NCBI GenBank assembly: GCA_946414075.1
Contig: CAMKNA010000004.1
Location: 1 to 64,000, forward strand
DNA length: 64,000 bases
Source: an uncultured Fibrobacter sp.
Lineage (GTDB): Bacteria; Fibrobacterota; Fibrobacteria; Fibrobacterales; Fibrobacteraceae
Direction: 5' to 3'
Below, one piece after another: positions 27,581-34,235 of this stretch. The first letter of the stretch is position 1. Every line of letters starts with the position of its first letter. The translations under genes and the position numbers were made by a program. The notes beneath the pieces are model-generated. The model worked only from the letters and a program-made list of their open reading frames with translations, was not told the DNA's origin and made no database searches.

Positions 27581-28490
27581 TTTTCGTCGAAAATTCCGTT
27601 CGAATTTTTTCCCGTTTGTTGTTTTCTCGGCTATTGTCGTGGGTTGCGGTATGGCCCTGTACCTGTTCCATCCGGCAAGCCCTCACCACGACCGCTATAG
27701 CTTCGTAGTGCGCTACGAAAGCATCGGAACGCTTTCTCCGGGAAACCGTGTGGAAGTGCGTGGTATTACCAAGGGTGAAATCGAGAAGGTGGAACTGACG
27801 GATGATGCGGTCTTTGTGACGGCCCGTGTACTTGCGGATACCAAGATTCCAAAGAACTCTGAGTTCCGTTTGAAGACGGCGGGTCTTATGGGCGAACGCG
27901 AGTTGAGCGTCTTGACTGGGGATGGCCAGGACTTTATTGCCGATGGCGATACAGTGAACGGCTACTACGAAGAGGGGGCTAATGCTGTTGGGCGGAATCT
28001 AGCCATCATCCTTTCAGAACTGGACTCCATCACCATACAGCTTGGAGCCTTGAAGGATTCTGTGACCAAGGGCTCGGCGGGCAAGCGTGTTGACCGTGTG
28101 CTCAAGAAGGGAGACAACCTGATCCAGGTGTCAAAGGAATCGGTCCAGGAGTGGGTGAACTCGGCTATGGGCCTGCTTTCCAAGGCCGAAGGGACTCTAG
28201 ACCAGGCCAAGGCTGCCTTGGGAGATGTTCCCGGCAAGGCTGACGGAACTGTCCAGAAGGTGGAAAACCTTGTGGCTCGGGTAGATAGCCTCTTGAGTCT
28301 GGTTCATGGGGCCAAGGAGAACCTGGAGGGCATCGAGGCAAAACTGGGCCAGGATAACAATACCGTGGGGCTGATTTTATCGAAAAAGGGTGACATTCAC
28401 AAGGAACTGGACCTTATAGGCGCCGATATTGATGCTTTAATCAAGGATATCAAGAAACAGGGCCTGAAATTAAATATGGATATTTTCTAA
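27573..28490 (+). CDS. MlaD/MCE-family lipid transport protein
   Basis: Starts at ATG 27573, overlapping the end of hprK by 8 bases. The protein (305 residues) has one N-terminal membrane helix (about 12-32), one MCE domain (about 37-130, with YESIGTLSPGNRVEVRGITKGEI) and a long C-terminal helical region with several putative coiled-coil stretches. MCE proteins form rings or tunnels moving phospholipids between inner and outer membranes. No mlaE/mlaF-like permease or ATPase is adjacent. Confidence 0.85.
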   Translation: MNNFRRKFRSNFFPFVVFSAIVVGCGMALYLFHPASPHHDRYSFVVRYESIGTLSPGNRVEVRGITKGEIEKVELTDDAVFVTARVLADTKIPKNSEFRLKTAGLMGERELSVLTGDGQDFIADGDTVNGYYEEGANAVGRNLAIILSELDSITIQLGALKDSVTKGSAGKRVDRVLKKGDNLIQVSKESVQEWVNSAMGLLSKAEGTLDQAKAALGDVPGKADGTVQKVENLVARVDSLLSLVHGAKENLEGIEAKLGQDNNTVGLILSKKGDIHKELDLIGADIDALIKDIKKQGLKLNMDIF

Positions 28491-28571
28491 AATAATGACC
28501 TATTTTGAGAAAAATAATCTAGTTTAACACGAAAATGATTAAGTAAGGGAACCCCAAAAAAGGAGCGAACT

Positions 28572-29045
28572 ATGGCTGAAAAGAAACAAGCAAAGATGAG
28601 TGCCGCCGATCTCAAATTTTTTGAGGAGATGCTTGTGGAAAAGCGTCGCCAGCTGGTGACCGCCCAGAACGAGACGGAAAAGTCTAACGCTTTTCAAGGC
28701 CAGAAGCACCAGTCCGGAGACGGTGGGGATTCCGATAGCGCTGATTCCGCTACAGACTACAACGCCCTGGAGACTACATTCTCTCTCGCGGCTCGCGAAG
28801 GAAAGTACCTGGTTTACCTGGAAGAGGCACTCCAGCGTATCAAGAAGGGCACCTTCGGCATATGCAAGGTCTGCAAGCAGTTGATTCCCAAGGCCCGTCT
28901 TTTGGCAGTGCCCACCGCCACCAAGTGCGTGAACTGCAAGGAAGAGACCAAGAAGAAGGAACAGGAAATCAACCGCATCGAGATGGCCCGCCTCTTTGCT
29001 GAGGAACAGCGCCGCGAGATGATGAAAAAGAACGCAGGACGGTAG
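28572..29045 (+). CDS. DksA/TraR-type zinc-finger protein
   Basis: A 157-residue protein with a helical hairpin N-terminal part and a C-terminal zinc finger of the DksA/TraR type: CKVC followed after about 19 residues by CVNC. DksA-family proteins bind the secondary channel of RNA polymerase and tune rRNA and amino-acid promoters with ppGpp. The classic coiled-coil tip DxxDxA is not obvious, though GDSDSADSATD lies at the equivalent turn. The ribosome site AAAGGAG is strong. It stands alone with an 81-base upstream gap. Confidence 0.85.
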   Translation: MAEKKQAKMSAADLKFFEEMLVEKRRQLVTAQNETEKSNAFQGQKHQSGDGGDSDSADSATDYNALETTFSLAAREGKYLVYLEEALQRIKKGTFGICKVCKQLIPKARLLAVPTATKCVNCKEETKKKEQEINRIEMARLFAEEQRREMMKKNAGR

Positions 29046-29084
29046 GGTGCGCAACCTTTTGCTGCCCCGAAGCATCTAAAGGTC

Positions 29085-30380
29085 ATGAATATCACGAAAG
29101 CCTCCTTGTTTGGGATTTTAGCGGCAGCGACGCTCCTGCATGCCGGTATGTCTTGGACTTTGGAGGCCTGCCTTAAACAGGCGGCTGAAAAAAGCCTTTC
29201 CCTTGAGACGGCCAGACTGCGTGAGCAGCAGGCCCAGGTTAATGTAAAGCAGGCAAAGATAGGGCATTACCCGACGGTTTCCGCCAATATACAGAATACC
29301 CTTTACGACCATCCCTTTATAGACCAAGAAGACCATTACCGCTTGAACCTGGGGTTGAGCGGTTCCGTGACCCTTTGGGATGGTGGCGCCACCAGCCTGA
29401 ATGTGGAGTCGAAGGAACTGAGCCGCGAGGCGGCGGAGCTTTCTACCCGGCAGACCAAGCGTACTGTGCAGGAGAGCGTGCTGAACGCCTACATGAGCTT
29501 GCTCCTTGCCAAGGAGAACCTGCGGACGGCGGACAATGCGGTAGAAGTGGCCCAGGCGGAATTCGAGTACTTTACGAACCTTTACGGGGTAGGTTCCATC
29601 ACCAAGAAGGATTTGACTCAGTCCCAGTCCAATGTGCTGCAGAAGCAGTCGGCCAAGCTTACTGCCGAGCTGAAGGTATCCACCGCGAAGACAACGCTGC
29701 GCCAGCTTCTGGAACTGCCCGAAGGCGAGGAGTTCGATGTGGCCGCTCCCGAGATCAACCTTACCAATCCTGATTCCCTACCGCCCCTGCCTGAATACGG
29801 CGAGCTGCAGGCCCGCATTAGGGCTGCGCATCCTGGGCTTAAATCCGATAGTATTTCCGTGAAGGCCGCTCAGAAGAACACCAGGGTGGCGGGCAAGAAT
29901 AGCTCTATCTCCGTGACGCTGGGCGCCAATTCTTCTACGGGCTTGCAGGCCTGGGAATCCAAGGGCTACAAGGACCAGCTGAAATATGGCTGGCAGAATT
30001 CCCTTACTCTCGGAATCAGCATTCCCATTATCGACGCGGGTGCCACTACCAACAAGGTGCTGCTGGCCCAGGTGAACGAGGCCGAGACCCAGGTTGGCCT
30101 GCAGGAGACGGCGAAGACTTTGGAGAACAATATCGAGAAGCTCTACCTGAACGCTCTCAGTGCGGATTTGCAGTGGAAGGCCGCGGTGCTCCAGGTGGAG
30201 GCCGAGCAGGAAGCCCTGAAGGTGGCCGAAGAACAGCGTAGGCTCGGGGCGCTCACCTACACGGACTTCTTGAGCCAGAAAAACAGTCTGGAATCGGCGC
30301 AGGTTACCCTGAACAACGCCAAGTACACGAGCCTTCTTTCCCGCAAGCTCCTGGAACTGTACCAGGGACTGCTGGACTAG
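29085..30380 (+). CDS. TolC-family outer membrane efflux protein
   Basis: A 431-residue exported protein with a signal peptide (cleavage near GMSWT) and two internally similar halves of long alpha-helices rich in Ala/Gln/Glu with short beta segments (IGHYPTVSANIQNTLY, then SGSVTLWDGG). This is the outer membrane efflux protein layout; such trimers form the exit duct of efflux pumps or type I secretion. No adaptor or pump gene is adjacent. The nearest RND-type gene, at 8-11 kb, is far away and of a different class. Confidence 0.85.
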   Translation: MNITKASLFGILAAATLLHAGMSWTLEACLKQAAEKSLSLETARLREQQAQVNVKQAKIGHYPTVSANIQNTLYDHPFIDQEDHYRLNLGLSGSVTLWDGGATSLNVESKELSREAAELSTRQTKRTVQESVLNAYMSLLLAKENLRTADNAVEVAQAEFEYFTNLYGVGSITKKDLTQSQSNVLQKQSAKLTAELKVSTAKTTLRQLLELPEGEEFDVAAPEINLTNPDSLPPLPEYGELQARIRAAHPGLKSDSISVKAAQKNTRVAGKNSSISVTLGANSSTGLQAWESKGYKDQLKYGWQNSLTLGISIPIIDAGATTNKVLLAQVNEAETQVGLQETAKTLENNIEKLYLNALSADLQWKAAVLQVEAEQEALKVAEEQRRLGALTYTDFLSQKNSLESAQVTLNNAKYTSLLSRKLLELYQGLLD

Positions 30381-30406
30381 TTTTTATCCGATGTTTATAA
30401 ATTTTT

Positions 30407-30425
30407 AATTGCATTTTATGCAATT
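30407..30425. promoter_or_regulatory. Perfect AT-rich palindrome upstream of the esterase gene
   Basis: AATTGCAT and ATGCAATT flank a TTT centre. It lies 27 bases after the TolC-like stop and 56 bases before the esterase ATG, and is followed by T-rich DNA. It could be an operator for the esterase gene or a weak terminator for the gene before it; sequence alone does not decide. Confidence 0.4.
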
Positions 30426-30480
30426 TATTTTTATATGTATAAGCAGGGTGTTTTTAGGGTGAACAAAAAGGAGCCTGGAG

Positions 30481-32028
30481 ATGAAGAATCTTCCGTTATT
30501 TGTTTCTGCCCTTGTGGCAACCCTCGGAACAACGGCCTTTACCTACACTATCACCGGAACGGTGGGCAACGAAGCTGGAAACCCGCTTAGTGGAGTTACC
30601 GTAACTCTTGTAAAAGAGAACAAGGCTACCGTTACCGATGTTTACGGACAATACACCATAACCGAGGAGACGGGGCCTGCTGCCCTCCGTGCCGTGGCCA
30701 GTGCACCTAGTTTTGTCAGCTTGAATTCGGGGGTTCTTTCTTATAGGCAAAGCGGAAGCGCTCCCGTCCAGGTGCGGACTTTTGACGCCATGGGCAATCA
30801 GGTTTTTAGCAAGACCCTTTACGGTTCTGGGGATTTGGACTTGCGTACGGGGATTCGTGCCAAGGGAAATTACTTTGCCAAGGTCACCATGGGGAGCGTT
30901 CGGCAGGATTTTAGGTTCTTTGCGGACGGCAAGACGGTTCGGCAGCACAGCAGCGAAAGCGTTGTCTTGATGAAGAGCGCCCAGGTGGGCGAAACTCTTC
31001 GGTTCGAGGCCGAGGGCTATAAAACCCGTGTAGTTCCGCTGGGGACCTTGGACACCATGGTCAATTTGAACCTGGAACGCGCTTCGAACGCGCAGACCCG
31101 TACTTTTGGGTATGCTATGGGGAATGCTCCCACCCCCAGTAGGGGCTGTGGCAGGACCTCTGCACTCACGGAAGCCGGTTCCAATCCTAATGCCAAGAAA
31201 TACACCATGCGGAGTGCCGATCTCAACCGTGCGTTTTGGTTGACTCTTCCGCAAAATTACAACAACAATAAGCCTTACAAGATTCTCTTTGCCATGCATT
31301 GTATGGGTAGTAATGGTGAGGAATTCTCTTATTTCCCATCACCTAATCAGGATCATCCGTCTCCGTATTATGGTCAGCAGGATCTGGACACAGAAAACAA
31401 CTACATATTCGTTTCTCCTGAAGGAGATACCGATGGCATGCCGTGGCGTATGAATGACGATAAGGACCATGTTTTCTTTAGCGAAATGTTGACACTCCTG
31501 GAAGACAATTACTGTATTGATACATCTCGCGTATTTGTGACGGGATTTAGTTTTGGTTCCATGGTTACGAATTCCCTTGCTTGGGAATTCCAGGAAAGAA
31601 TCCGTGCCGTGGCGGTTTATGCAGTGGCTGCCTTTAATATTTACCTGCCAACGGGAGAGAATAAAAAGAATTTACCCATTGCCTGGATGGATGTTCATGG
31701 CAAGAATGATGATAGGTGCCCCTATAGAACCACCAACGAGTATCCTCCACGTCCGGGGGCAATTGACAGTGCCCTTGTAGAAATCCTTAGGCATAATGGG
31801 CCTGTTGATGCAAACGGCAATTTCACCGATGTCAGCAACGAAAAACCGGAAGAATATAATGGGTGGGGCGGAGGCCATGTCTGTTACGACTTTAAGACCG
31901 TTGACCCCCGCTTCCCGGTAAAATTCTGTAGTTGGAACGGAGGCCACCAGTGGACCGCCTATGACAACGGAGACTGGCAGAATTCCTGGGTGCCGCAGAT
32001 GGTCCACGAGTTCTTTGAGCAGTTCTAG
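30481..32028 (+). CDS. Secreted carbohydrate esterase family 1 protein with N-terminal accessory domains
   Basis: A signal peptide leads into a carboxypeptidase-regulatory-like beta domain (about 20-80, TVGNEAGNPLSGVTVTL), then a stretch like a type IX sorting or FlgD-type Ig module (about 90-150, VRTFDAMGNQVFSKTL ... GNYFAKVTMG). The catalytic domain follows (about 235-515). The nucleophile Ser357 is in GFSFGSM; likely partners are Asp410/411 in GKNDDR and His489 in WNGGHQW. This is the pattern of feruloyl and acetylxylan esterases (CE1, PHB-depolymerase-like). It would remove ferulate or acetate from xylan, fitting a fibre degrader. The exact ester cleaved is unknown. Confidence 0.82.
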   Translation: MKNLPLFVSALVATLGTTAFTYTITGTVGNEAGNPLSGVTVTLVKENKATVTDVYGQYTITEETGPAALRAVASAPSFVSLNSGVLSYRQSGSAPVQVRTFDAMGNQVFSKTLYGSGDLDLRTGIRAKGNYFAKVTMGSVRQDFRFFADGKTVRQHSSESVVLMKSAQVGETLRFEAEGYKTRVVPLGTLDTMVNLNLERASNAQTRTFGYAMGNAPTPSRGCGRTSALTEAGSNPNAKKYTMRSADLNRAFWLTLPQNYNNNKPYKILFAMHCMGSNGEEFSYFPSPNQDHPSPYYGQQDLDTENNYIFVSPEGDTDGMPWRMNDDKDHVFFSEMLTLLEDNYCIDTSRVFVTGFSFGSMVTNSLAWEFQERIRAVAVYAVAAFNIYLPTGENKKNLPIAWMDVHGKNDDRCPYRTTNEYPPRPGAIDSALVEILRHNGPVDANGNFTDVSNEKPEEYNGWGGGHVCYDFKTVDPRFPVKFCSWNGGHQWTAYDNGDWQNSWVPQMVHEFFEQF

Positions 32029-32056
32029 TTTTTGACTTTTTCATAATGTAGCATGC

Positions 32057-32092
32057 CCCTGTTTCTTGTGTGAAACAGGGCCGTTTCTTATT
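32057..32092 (+). terminator. Terminator-like stem-loop after the esterase gene
   Basis: CCCTGTTTC and GAAACAGGG form a perfect 9-bp stem around a 6-base loop, followed by CCGTTTCTTATT. The uridine run is imperfect, so termination may be partial. It begins 28 bases after the stop codon. Confidence 0.6.
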
Positions 32093-32110
32093 GAAAGGGA
32101 TGTCCGCTTT

Positions 32111-32137
32111 GTCATCCCCGCGAAGGCGGGGATCTCC
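32111..32137. repeat. Short palindromic repeat, copy 3 (inverted)
   Basis: The reverse complement of the unit found in both znu gaps: GTCATCCCCGC, GAAG, GCGGGGATCTCC. It lies between the esterase terminator and the hsp20 promoter, outside an operon, unlike copies 1, 2 and 4. Confidence 0.85.
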
Positions 32138-32212
32138 CATTTTTACCCCAAAAACGCCATTTTTTGCCGTTTCCTGGCATTTTTTCCGAATGGGTGCCGT
32201 CTTCTACAAAAA

Positions 32213-32229
32213 TTGGCATGGCCTTTGCA
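32213..32229 (+). promoter_or_regulatory. Sigma-54 (-24/-12) promoter of hsp20
   Basis: TTGGCATG, four bases, TTGCA matches the sigma-54 consensus (TTGGCACG-N4-TTGCA), with the invariant GG and GC exactly 10 bases apart. It lies 86 bases upstream of the hsp20 ATG, leaving room for a structured leader. The gene for sigma-54 itself is at 24.4-26.0 kb. An enhancer-binding activator is required but none is encoded here. Confidence 0.82.
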
Positions 32230-32254
32230 TATAGGAGTGTGAAAACAAAAAACC

Positions 32255-32293
32255 GGGTCCCCGGCCAAGGCAAACCGCCAAGGCCAGGGACCC
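32255..32293 (+). promoter_or_regulatory. Stable 5' UTR stem-loop of hsp20 mRNA
   Basis: Outer arms GGGTCCC and GGGACCC, a C/A mismatch, then GGCC paired with GGCC and an inner GGC/GCC around AAACC. The hairpin ends 21 bases before the ATG and does not include the ribosome site (GTGAGG). It would protect or regulate the message rather than simply hide the start. A processed 5' end or thermosensor role is speculative. Confidence 0.65.
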
Positions 32294-32314
32294 ACAACCA
32301 GTGAGGTTAAAATT

Positions 32315-32692
32315 ATGCTCAATACTCAGATTCTTCCTTCTGCTTTCTATGGTCTCCAGAACTTCCTTGATAACTTTAACGCCTGCAACGCTCAGGGCGA
32401 ATGCGCCTACACCCCCAAGGCCGACTACTACGAAGTAGACAACGGCTTTGTGCTAGAGGTGGAATTGCCGGGCGTCAAGAAAGAAGACTTGGATGTCCAG
32501 GTGGAAAAGAACATCATCACCGTCAAGGCCACCCGTGCCCGCAAGGACAGCAAGTACACCTACGAGCGGAGCTTCCGCTTGGCCGACGACATTGACCCCG
32601 AGAACATCAAGGTCTCGTTGGAAAACGGCGTGTTGACCTTCTCGCTAGCCAAGAAGCAGCAGGCCTCCGCACGCAAGTTGACCGTGGACTAA
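32315..32692 (+). CDS. Small heat shock protein (Hsp20/alpha-crystallin family)
   Basis: A 125-residue ATP-independent chaperone. The alpha-crystallin domain runs from about residue 30 to the end: DNGFVLEVELPGVKKEDLDVQVEKNIITVKA and the closing ENGVLTFSLAKKQQ, matching the conserved GVL motif. The N-terminal arm is short. The promoter is of sigma-54 type, and a clear terminator follows, so the gene is monocistronic. Control by sigma-54 is unusual for this family in most bacteria. Confidence 0.92.
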   Translation: MLNTQILPSAFYGLQNFLDNFNACNAQGECAYTPKADYYEVDNGFVLEVELPGVKKEDLDVQVEKNIITVKATRARKDSKYTYERSFRLADDIDPENIKVSLENGVLTFSLAKKQQASARKLTVD

Positions 32693-32735
32693 CTCGGCGA
32701 TTGTAACGATTCTTCATTGTGCTCCTTAAACACCA

Positions 32736-32763
32736 GGGACATCCGCAAGGATGTCCCTTTTTC
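32736..32763 (+). terminator. Rho-independent terminator after hsp20
   Basis: GGGACATCC and GGATGTCCC pair perfectly over 9 bases around GCAA and are followed by five T. It starts 43 bases after the hsp20 stop. Confidence 0.88.
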
Positions 32764-32822
32764 TGACCGCTCGCACTAGACTTTTGTAATGCTTTTCTGG
32801 GCTGGTGCTCGCTTTCGCCACC

Positions 32823-32844
32823 GTGCCTTGTTAATACAAGGCAC
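32823..32844. promoter_or_regulatory. Perfect hairpin upstream of the ECF sigma gene
   Basis: GTGCCTTGT and ACAAGGCAC form a 9-bp palindrome around TAAT, about 90 bases before the sigma gene. No T-run follows directly. It may be an operator or a second terminator for hsp20 read-through. Confidence 0.45.
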
Positions 32845-32895
32845 TTGTGGCTCACCTATTTTTTTGAAGGGACTGGACACTTTTTTACATTTTGG

Positions 32896-32922
32896 GTGAC
32901 ACTTTTACTTTCCCCGGGTGTT
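32896..32922 (+). promoter_or_regulatory. Two-block promoter/operator motif, copy A (ECF sigma gene)
   Basis: GTGACACTTT, 10 bases, GGGTGTT, followed by ATATAG and the GTG start at 32931. Identical blocks at identical spacing occur at 47192-47218 and 57687-57713. If read as a promoter, GTGACA and TGTTAT are 17 bases apart; the mRNA would then begin close to the GTG and be nearly leaderless. Confidence 0.6.
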
Positions 32923-32930
32923 ATATAGTC

Positions 32931-33434
32931 GTGAACGGTGAAGAAATCCTAAAAAAAGCGCGTTTTGCCAAAGTCTACGAGACCTACGCTCCTATGGTGT
33001 ACAGGCGCTGTCTTGCGCTCCTGAAGGACGAGGCGGAGGCTTCGGACCTGATGCAGGACGTGTTTTTGCGGATTTTTTCCGGCATGGACCGCCTGAACCT
33101 GGACAGTCCCTGCAGCCTTTTGTGGAATACGGCCACCAGGCTCTGCCTGAACCGAATCCGCGACAAGAAACGCAGGGGGCTGGACGTGGATTCCAGCGAG
33201 TTGCTCCTGACTATTGCCTGCGCCAGTGACGAGCAGGACGGTTATGAGGCCAGGGGTGTGCTTGCGAGGCTTTTTTCGAAGGAGCCGGAGTCCAGCCGCA
33301 CCATGGCGGTGCTGCATTTCGTGGACGGCATGACCCTGGAGGAGACCGCTGATGCGGTAGGGCTTTCGGTGAGTGGCGTCCGTAAGCGTTTGCGCGGTCT
33401 GCAGGCAAAGATTAGGGACCTGGAGGTAAAGTGA
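32931..33434 (+). CDS. ECF-type RNA polymerase sigma factor
   Basis: A sigma-70-family ECF factor of about 167 residues. Region 2 is visible as FAKVYETYAPMVYRRCLALLKDEAEASDLMQDVFLRIF, and region 4 as MTLEETADAVGLSVSGVRKRLRGLQAKI with its helix-turn-helix. The start is uncertain: GTG at 32931 fits the domain start and lies just after a promoter-like motif, while a TTG at 32892 would overlap that motif. No good ribosome site is seen. The stop overlaps the anti-sigma-like gene. It should control envelope or stress genes and possibly its own operon. Confidence 0.85.
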   Translation: MNGEEILKKARFAKVYETYAPMVYRRCLALLKDEAEASDLMQDVFLRIFSGMDRLNLDSPCSLLWNTATRLCLNRIRDKKRRGLDVDSSELLLTIACASDEQDGYEARGVLARLFSKEPESSRTMAVLHFVDGMTLEETADAVGLSVSGVRKRLRGLQAKIRDLEVK

Positions 33435-34234
33435 TGATTCCCGACTGGAAACTAGAAAGGTACATGACGGGCGACCTGCCCGAAAGCGATATGCGGGAAA
33501 TCCGCGAGATGGAAGCGACTGACGAGATCTTCGCCAACCGCGTGAAGATGTTACGGGAGGACAGCAAGGCGATTTTGCGGAAGCTGCCCTACGACCGTTT
33601 GGCGGAAAGACTGGATTCGCTTCCCGGACACGGCATTTATGGAAACGGGAAACCCACTGGTTTCGCTATCGTGAAGATTGCGGCCGCCGCGGCCCTTGTG
33701 CTTGCGGTGATGATGGTGGCGGTGCTCAACCAGCGTTCCATTTCGCAGGAGAACGGCACGGTTCTTGCGAACAATGCAAACGGTGCTGAAAACGCGCAGG
33801 TTATGGAAGTGGCTATGGCCGACCAGGACGACGGTGTGCGTATCAAGGGCCTGTCCGCCCGCATGGAAGTGTGGAAGAAAACGGGGGATAGTGCCGTCCA
33901 GATGGAAAATTTGGGGGAGGCCCGCGAAGGTGACGAAATTCAGTTGCGTTACGCTGTAGCCGAGAAGTGCTACGGACTGCTTTTCAGCATGGACGGCAAT
34001 GGGACCATCACCATGCACATGGGGCACGAGAACCGCGCCGTAGAACTGGAGCCCGGCAAAATGACCACCCTCCCCTTTGCCTACAAGCTAGATGACGCCC
34101 CGAAATTCGAGAAGTTCTTTTTCCTGACCTCGAAAGATGAATTCGAGTTGAATGCGGGGGACATTGACGCCTCGCTGAAGCAGGAAGGTGTGAAAACGGT
34201 GAGCATTACGCTCCGCAAGACGGAGGGCAAGTAA
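33434..34234 (+). CDS. Putative anti-sigma factor with DUF4384-like periplasmic domain
   Basis: A 266-residue membrane protein coupled to the sigma gene by a TGATG overlap. Residues 1-75 are cytoplasmic and helical (PDWKLERYMTGDLPESDMREIREME, the usual anti-sigma start), followed by one membrane helix (about 78-97), an Asn/Glu-rich linker and a periplasmic domain (about 130-266). That domain, with YAVAEKCYGLLFSMDGNGTITMHMG and a later FFFLTSKDEFELN, resembles DUF4384, a domain often linked to bacterial caspases and kinases. No zinc-binding HxxxCxxC is seen. Anti-sigma function is inferred from layout and position. Confidence 0.7.
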   Translation: MIPDWKLERYMTGDLPESDMREIREMEATDEIFANRVKMLREDSKAILRKLPYDRLAERLDSLPGHGIYGNGKPTGFAIVKIAAAAALVLAVMMVAVLNQRSISQENGTVLANNANGAENAQVMEVAMADQDDGVRIKGLSARMEVWKKTGDSAVQMENLGEAREGDEIQLRYAVAEKCYGLLFSMDGNGTITMHMGHENRAVELEPGKMTTLPFAYKLDDAPKFEKFFFLTSKDEFELNAGDIDASLKQEGVKTVSITLRKTEGK

Positions 34235-34235
34235 G

